Origin: Chloroflexota bacterium
Lineage (GTDB): Bacteria; Chloroflexota; UBA6077; FW602-bin22; CADDYW01
DNA length: 32,183 nt
Direction of reading: 5' to 3'
Assembly (NCBI GenBank): GCA_019690095.1
Contig: JADGGD010000018.1
Coordinates: 1 to 32,183, forward strand
Shown: positions 29,230 through 32,183 of the stretch, piece after piece
Layout: each line of letters opens with the position of its first letter
Position numbering within the stretch: the first letter of the stretch is position 1
Made by a program: the position numbers and the translations under genes
Notes under the pieces: generated by a model
What the model was told of the DNA's origin: nothing
Seen by the model: the letters and a program-made list of their open reading frames with translations, nothing else
The model's database searches: none

Positions 29230-30179
29230 AGCTTGGGCCGCACGTGATTCGCCCAACACCTGAAGCTCTCACCTGGGCCAGGCAGGCAGGCGTCGTCAAA
29301 CAGATTGATGGGACGGAAGCACTGGGGCAAGCGCCACCTGATGCAGTCAGGATCTTCCGTCACTACTTCGCGGATCAGCAGCTGGATGCCGACCCGCAGG
29401 TCATCTCTGCCGCGATCCTGAACGCCCTTAAGGGATACCGCCACCCACGCCTGTATGTCGAGGTGTGGAACGAGGTGCACCCGACACGTGACCAGATGTG
29501 CGCGGTGATCAATCTGCTGCACCGGGCGGGAGTGAAGGTCGCCATCGGCTCCTGGGGCACGGGGGACTACACTGCCGAGGATTGGGAAGCGGCGCGGAAT
29601 AGTGGTGCCGATGCGATCGCGGTGCACTGCTACTGGGCGGAGCGTGGATTCACCCGCTGGAATGCACTCCGCTACCGCCAGTTCTGGCGTTCGGGCGACC
29701 CACCAGTGATCATCACCGAGTGTGGACGGGATCGCGTTCGAGACGGGAATGGTGGCACCTACGTTGGCCAGGGCGGATGGCGCCGGGACGGTATCAGCGC
29801 CGAGCAGTACGTCGCCGAGCTCATCGCCTATGACACCGAGCTGCAGCGCGATAGCTACATGATCGGTGCCACCGTCTTCACAGCGGGGGCGACCGACGAC
29901 TGGCGCGACTTCGACACAGACGGGATAACGGATCCGTTGCTGGCACGATTGTCAGCAGTGAGACAGACAGGAGGCACAGCTATGGCACTCAAGGATCAAT
30001 TCCCGAACGAGTACGCGGCCTGGGTGGCTGCAGGCGGAGTCGAGAACAACTTTCTGACTTTCCTGGTCGGCCAGGGGAAGATCAAGCCGACAAAAGAGAT
30101 CGTCAAGAAGATGGCGGGCGAGGTCATCGCCAAGGCGACCGAGCTGCAGCGAGCGGTGGACGCCCTCCCTTTACCGTGA
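29226..30179 (+). CDS. Tail-associated glycoside hydrolase-like protein
   Basis: A 317-residue protein with a TIM-barrel clan GH-A pattern: strand RLYVEVWNE with acid/base candidate E83 and PVIITECGRD with nucleophile candidate E165, 82 residues apart, plus aromatic residues between (HCYW, 134-137). The C-terminal 70 residues are a helical tail (DQFPNEYAAWVAAGGVENNF). It may cut a capsule or cell-wall polysaccharide at entry, or act in lysis with the amidase downstream. No signal peptide. Its substrate cannot be read from the sequence. Start: ATG 29226, coupled by ATGA. Confidence 0.72.
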   Translation: MKLGPHVIRPTPEALTWARQAGVVKQIDGTEALGQAPPDAVRIFRHYFADQQLDADPQVISAAILNALKGYRHPRLYVEVWNEVHPTRDQMCAVINLLHRAGVKVAIGSWGTGDYTAEDWEAARNSGADAIAVHCYWAERGFTRWNALRYRQFWRSGDPPVIITECGRDRVRDGNGGTYVGQGGWRRDGISAEQYVAELIAYDTELQRDSYMIGATVFTAGATDDWRDFDTDGITDPLLARLSAVRQTGGTAMALKDQFPNEYAAWVAAGGVENNFLTFLVGQGKIKPTKEIVKKMAGEVIAKATELQRAVDALPLP

Positions 30180-30676
30180 GCGGCGAGGGACTCACGCCAC
30201 CGCGCATCATCTCTGCGCCCTCGCCGAATCATGACGGTCCACGCCCGCGAACGATCGGCTGCGTCCTACACAGCACGCGGGGTGGTGCACCGACGGTCGA
30301 GCAGGAGTTTCACGCGACCCTGGCCTGGTTCGCCGACCCGCGCAGCCAGGTCAGCGCCCACGCCGTGATCGCGGCCGACGGGACACTGGCGCAGGTGGTT
30401 GATCCCGACCTGATCGCCTGGCACTGCCGGGCGAAGAATGCGAGTTACCTCGGCGTTGAGCTCGTGCAGCCTCGGCTTGGCGATCCGATCACCGACGCAC
30501 AGTATCAGACGCTCGCGTGGTGGCTGATGCAGATGGCCCGACGATACGGGTTCCCGCTCACCGTGGAGACATTGCCGGAGCACTGGGAGACGCCCGAGGG
30601 GAAGGCAGATGGAAAGACGGATATTCAGCCGCCGTTTGATCGAATGAAGTTGCTGAAATTATGCGCGGGTGCTTGA
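30176..30676 (+). CDS. Endolysin: N-acetylmuramoyl-L-alanine amidase
   Basis: A 166-residue amidase_2 (PGRP/T7 lysozyme-like) protein that would cut the amide bond between muramic acid and the stem peptide. Zinc ligands are H32 in GCVLHST, H136 in LPEHWET and D149 in GKTDIQPPFD. SAHAVIAADGTLAQVV and YLGVELVQPR are also family hallmarks. It has no cell-wall binding domain and no signal peptide, so release would need the holin at 19543. It starts at GTG 30176, coupled to the GH gene. Confidence 0.92.
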   Translation: MSGEGLTPPRIISAPSPNHDGPRPRTIGCVLHSTRGGAPTVEQEFHATLAWFADPRSQVSAHAVIAADGTLAQVVDPDLIAWHCRAKNASYLGVELVQPRLGDPITDAQYQTLAWWLMQMARRYGFPLTVETLPEHWETPEGKADGKTDIQPPFDRMKLLKLCAGA

Positions 30677-30849
30677 TCATGCTCGCTCTGGAGCTCGCGC
30701 TCCTCATGCTCATCCTGCTCGCCGGCATCGGGACCGTCCCGCAGGTGATCGAGGTCGTGGTCACCGCGACGCCGGCGAGCTGGCCGACGCCGACGCCGGA
30801 CTGGTCAATGTGCCTGCCGCGCGGGCAGGGGTGGTTCTACTGCCCGTGA
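30661..30849 (+). CDS. Small exported or membrane protein after the endolysin
   Basis: A 62-residue protein. A strong hydrophobic N-terminal segment (CLIMLALELALLMLILLAG) is followed by a VTATPASWPTPTP linker and a short Cys-containing end (MCLPRGQGWFYCP). It may be a spanin-like or lysis accessory protein; the Pro/Thr linker is like those of Chloroflexota surface proteins. It is the last rightward gene and overlaps the convergent HTH gene by 13 nt at the 3' ends. Confidence 0.55.
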   Translation: MRGCLIMLALELALLMLILLAGIGTVPQVIEVVVTATPASWPTPTPDWSMCLPRGQGWFYCP

Positions 30850-31043
30850 GTATTAGCGTCTAGCCGACGCTTGAGCTCCCACAGCCGACGGAGAACGAGC
30901 CGGTGCGGCCTGGTGCGGCCGTGCTCCCAGCGCCAGACTGATTCTCCCCAGACTCCGACAGCCTCGCCGAACTCCTTCAGGCTCATGCCGAGAGCCTGGC
31001 GGAGCTCGCGAATCTGCTCTGGCGTCATGGAAGGAAGAGGCAT
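30837..31043 (-). CDS. XRE-family HTH regulator
   Basis: A 68-residue protein that is almost entirely an XRE helix-turn-helix: TPEQIRELRQALGMSLKEFG, EAVGVWGESVWRWEHGRTRP, then a helical end. The most likely start is ATG 31043, or ATG 31028 in front of TPEQIREL. It is the last gene of the minus-strand attR-side operon, directly after the DUF1874-like gene. This is the usual arrangement of an anti-CRISPR-associated (Aca) repressor, though this HTH could regulate other genes. Confidence 0.82.
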   Translation of the reverse strand: MPLPSMTPEQIRELRQALGMSLKEFGEAVGVWGESVWRWEHGRTRPHRLVLRRLWELKRRLDANTHGQ

Positions 31044-31044
31044 G

Positions 31045-31365
31045 CTACACCTCCTCCATCACCAGGAGTCCGACTTCCCAGTCATCTGGGCCAGGGGCGA
31101 CGCGGCCCTTCAGGCTGGGATCGGCCACGCGGTACTTCAGGCGCACCACCAGCGCCTCGTCCCCCGGCTCCATCGCCGAGGCTTCCCGGCTCAGCGGGAC
31201 GCGGACGCCGAGCGCCTGGTGGATGAAATCGGCCGTCTCCGGGTAGCCTACGCGGGATGCCACGGGCCCGCGAGCCAGCCACTCGCGGGCCTCAGCAAGA
31301 TCGATAAGACGATACGTATATCTGCCTGGCCGTGTAATCACGGCCGAGTTCAGGAGGTATCTCAT
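31045..31365 (-). CDS. DUF1874/AcrIII-1-like protein (candidate anti-CRISPR)
   Basis: A 106-residue protein matching the DUF1874 (YddF/STIV B116/AcrIII-1) family over its length: MRYLLNSAVITRPGRYTYRL, an EAREWLARGPVASRVG segment, TADFIHQALGVRVPLSREAS, MEPGDEALVVRLKYRV and WEVGLLV. Characterised members are viral ring nucleases that degrade cyclic tetra-adenylate and so block type III CRISPR defence. The family's catalytic His, normally in a GH-x2-T context, is Tyr41 here (VGYPET). It may thus bind without cutting, cut slowly, or have another role. It is the third of four small overlapping minus-strand genes, followed at once by an HTH regulator. Confidence 0.78.
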   Translation of the reverse strand: MRYLLNSAVITRPGRYTYRLIDLAEAREWLARGPVASRVGYPETADFIHQALGVRVPLSREASAMEPGDEALVVRLKYRVADPSLKGRVAPGPDDWEVGLLVMEEV

Positions 31366-31571
31366 GCTGTCTCACCTCCTGCGAGAGGGCACTGTCCTGC
31401 CCGCATCAGCGGGCAGAGATCGGGGTAGTCGCACATGCCCTCTCCCTCTTCGGGCCCCCAGCCAAACATGCGGCTGGTGTCCTCGTACTCGTAGCGGGCC
31501 TCGTACCCGCAGTCGTTCCGACGTGCGAGAGGGATCCCCGCGAGTCGGTGGAGAAATTCGTTTGGTCTCAT
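31362..31571 (-). CDS. Small Cys-rich protein
   Basis: A 69-residue protein. After a basic N-terminus (FLHRLAGIPLARRNDCGYEA) it is acidic with several Cys (GMCDYPDLCPLMRAGQCPL), a possible metal site. No family recognised. It is coupled to the DUF1874-like gene by a 4-nt overlap. Confidence 0.5.
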   Translation of the reverse strand: MRPNEFLHRLAGIPLARRNDCGYEARYEYEDTSRMFGWGPEEGEGMCDYPDLCPLMRAGQCPLAGGETA

Positions 31572-31590
31572 GGCGCTGCCTCACCTTCTG

Positions 31591-31848
31591 CTATACTTCC
31601 AGTGATCGGGCCTGAACAGCCCGATTACTCTGTCTGACCTGGCCAGGGACTGCGTAGCGGGCCCTGGCCTCGCTAAGATAGGCACGGACTGCGAGCTCAG
31701 CGACCGCCCGTGGAGACAGGCGGTCGCTGAGCTCTTGGTCAACGTAGTCCTCGCACCAGGCGAGGGCCCGAGCAAAGGACTCGCCTGGGTCCACGACACG
31801 CGATAGCATGTCGTGGATAATCTTCCACGCTTGGCTATTCATATCCAT
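31591..31848 (-). CDS. Small helical protein, first gene of attR-side operon
   Basis: An 85-residue protein starting at ATG 31848, with GGAGG five bases upstream. It is helical and acidic (AWKIIHDMLSRVVDPGESFA, LALAWCEDYV-type segment, LSPRAVAELAVRAYLSEARA). No recognised family. A strong minus-strand terminator lies 43 nt upstream, so its promoter must be in 31849-31890 or transcription must pass the terminator. Confidence 0.55.
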   Translation of the reverse strand: MDMNSQAWKIIHDMLSRVVDPGESFARALAWCEDYVDQELSDRLSPRAVAELAVRAYLSEARARYAVPGQVRQSNRAVQARSLEV

Positions 31849-31890
31849 TTCAGCCTCCATTAAGCTCTTCGAGAGTCTGTTTCGCCAAAC

Positions 31891-31920
31891 AAAAAGGCCC
31901 GCTGCGTTGAGCAGCGGGCC
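31891..31920 (-). terminator. Minus-strand terminator upstream of the attR-side operon
   Basis: A perfect 10-bp stem GGCCCGCTGC/GCAGCGGGCC (31896-31905/31911-31920) with a 5-nt loop is followed on the minus strand by TTTTTGTTTG. The tail resembles those of leaders A and B. It stops transcription arriving from attR, or acts as a third leader-type control element. Confidence 0.75.
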
Positions 31921-32134
31921 CGTGGGCGGGGGCGCGTCTAGCCCGTGCCCGGGGGCGTCGCGGCGGCTACTCTGCCACCGCGACATGTGGTACTGGTGCC
32001 CGTGATACTAGTTGTGTCACTAATCAGCACGAAACCGAACAGGACTCGGTGAGACGGGATCAGAATATCCCGTATCCCGACGGCGTATTCTCTCGAACAC
32101 ACCGTGTATTCCCACGCAGAATTCGGCCCAAGCG
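31921..32134. other. Noncoding attR arm with hairpin and repeats
   Basis: I see no gene here. It holds an 11-bp inverted repeat with one mismatch, GTCGCGGCGGC/GCCACCGCGAC (31957-31967/31974-31984), the two right arm-type sites (31989-32012), and CGGGAT/ATCCCG repeats around 32055-32080. By analogy with other attP arms, this probably binds Int and an excisionase. Confidence 0.5.
31989..32012. promoter_or_regulatory. Candidate integrase arm-type sites, right pair
   Basis: GGTACTGGT (31989-31997) and GATACTAGT (32004-32012) each match the left-end repeat GGTACTAGT at 8 of 9 positions, in the same orientation, 15 bp apart. Confidence 0.4.
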
Positions 32135-32183
32135 GACTTTTAATCAGGGTGTCGCAGGTTCGAATCCTGCACGGCCTACCTGA
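32135..32183 (+). repeat. attR: 49-bp direct repeat, right prophage boundary
   Basis: Identical to 1-49. The bases upstream do not form a tRNA 5' half, so this is a 3' tRNA fragment left by integration. The prophage repeat unit, from core to core, is 32134 bp. Confidence 0.93.

Noticed and set aside
28109-29299. 396-codon minus-strand open frame across the hub gene
   Set aside because: Arg/Pro-rich shadow, no domain, no ribosome-binding site.

Overview
The window is one complete, apparently intact temperate siphovirus-type prophage. It begins and ends with the same 49-bp sequence (1-49 and 32135-32183). That repeat is the 3' part of a tRNA-Lys(UUU) gene, from the anticodon loop to the acceptor end, so the two copies are attL and attR. 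No tRNA 5' half lies in front of the right copy, so the intact tRNA must be completed by host sequence just left of base 1. The DNA is GC-rich with strong G/C at third codon positions. The Pro/Thr-rich linkers in two exported proteins suggest a Chloroflexota host, perhaps a Thermomicrobia-like thermophile; this host guess is only moderately supported.

Layout. 121-2558 (minus) is a lysogeny operon: LexA/CI-like repressor, lipoprotein, tyrosine integrase. A divergent promoter/operator region (2559-2697) fires the early operon rightward: Cro-like regulator, excisionase-like HTH protein, many small overlapping genes, a Bet/RecT-type annealing protein, a zinc protein carrying a 50-bp perfect palindrome, and a RepA-like helicase followed by a nested inverted-repeat region that could be a replication origin. 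Small Cys-rich genes follow. From 8757 the late genes begin: Com-like zinc ribbon, terminase small and large subunits, a probable moron, SPP1-type portal, RusA, a ParB-like protein, and an SPP1 gp7/MuF-type minor head protein. From 16510 a second promoter serves a DUF6582-like protein, scaffold, major capsid, head-tail connectors, a holin, tail tube, chaperones, tape measure, distal tail and hub proteins, a kelch-repeat fibre, a glycoside-hydrolase-like protein and an amidase endolysin. 30837-31848 (minus) is a small convergent operon next to attR. It encodes a DUF1874/AcrIII-1-like anti-CRISPR candidate and an HTH regulator.

The most unusual locus is 13677-16175. The minor head gene is interrupted by a 332-residue intein that looks competent to splice. 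Almost the whole intein (912 of 996 nt) is also open on the opposite strand. There it encodes a 303-residue protein with two helix-turn-helix segments and a Vsr/DUF559-like nuclease core, with its own Shine-Dalgarno sequence and a TATAAT hexamer inside the intein's C-terminal splicing block. I read this as an antisense homing endonuclease nested in an intein. The same head gene ends in a compositionally distinct domain resembling the BECR-type toxin tails of MuF polymorphic toxins, followed by an overlapping DUF2283-like candidate immunity gene.

Other notable signals are two copies of a promoter-hairpin-terminator leader in front of the two structural operons, large inverted repeats just upstream of terminase (candidate pac/cos), two matching 23-bp operators, a repressor whose S24 nucleophile position is Cys, and an AcrIII-1-like protein whose expected catalytic His is Tyr.
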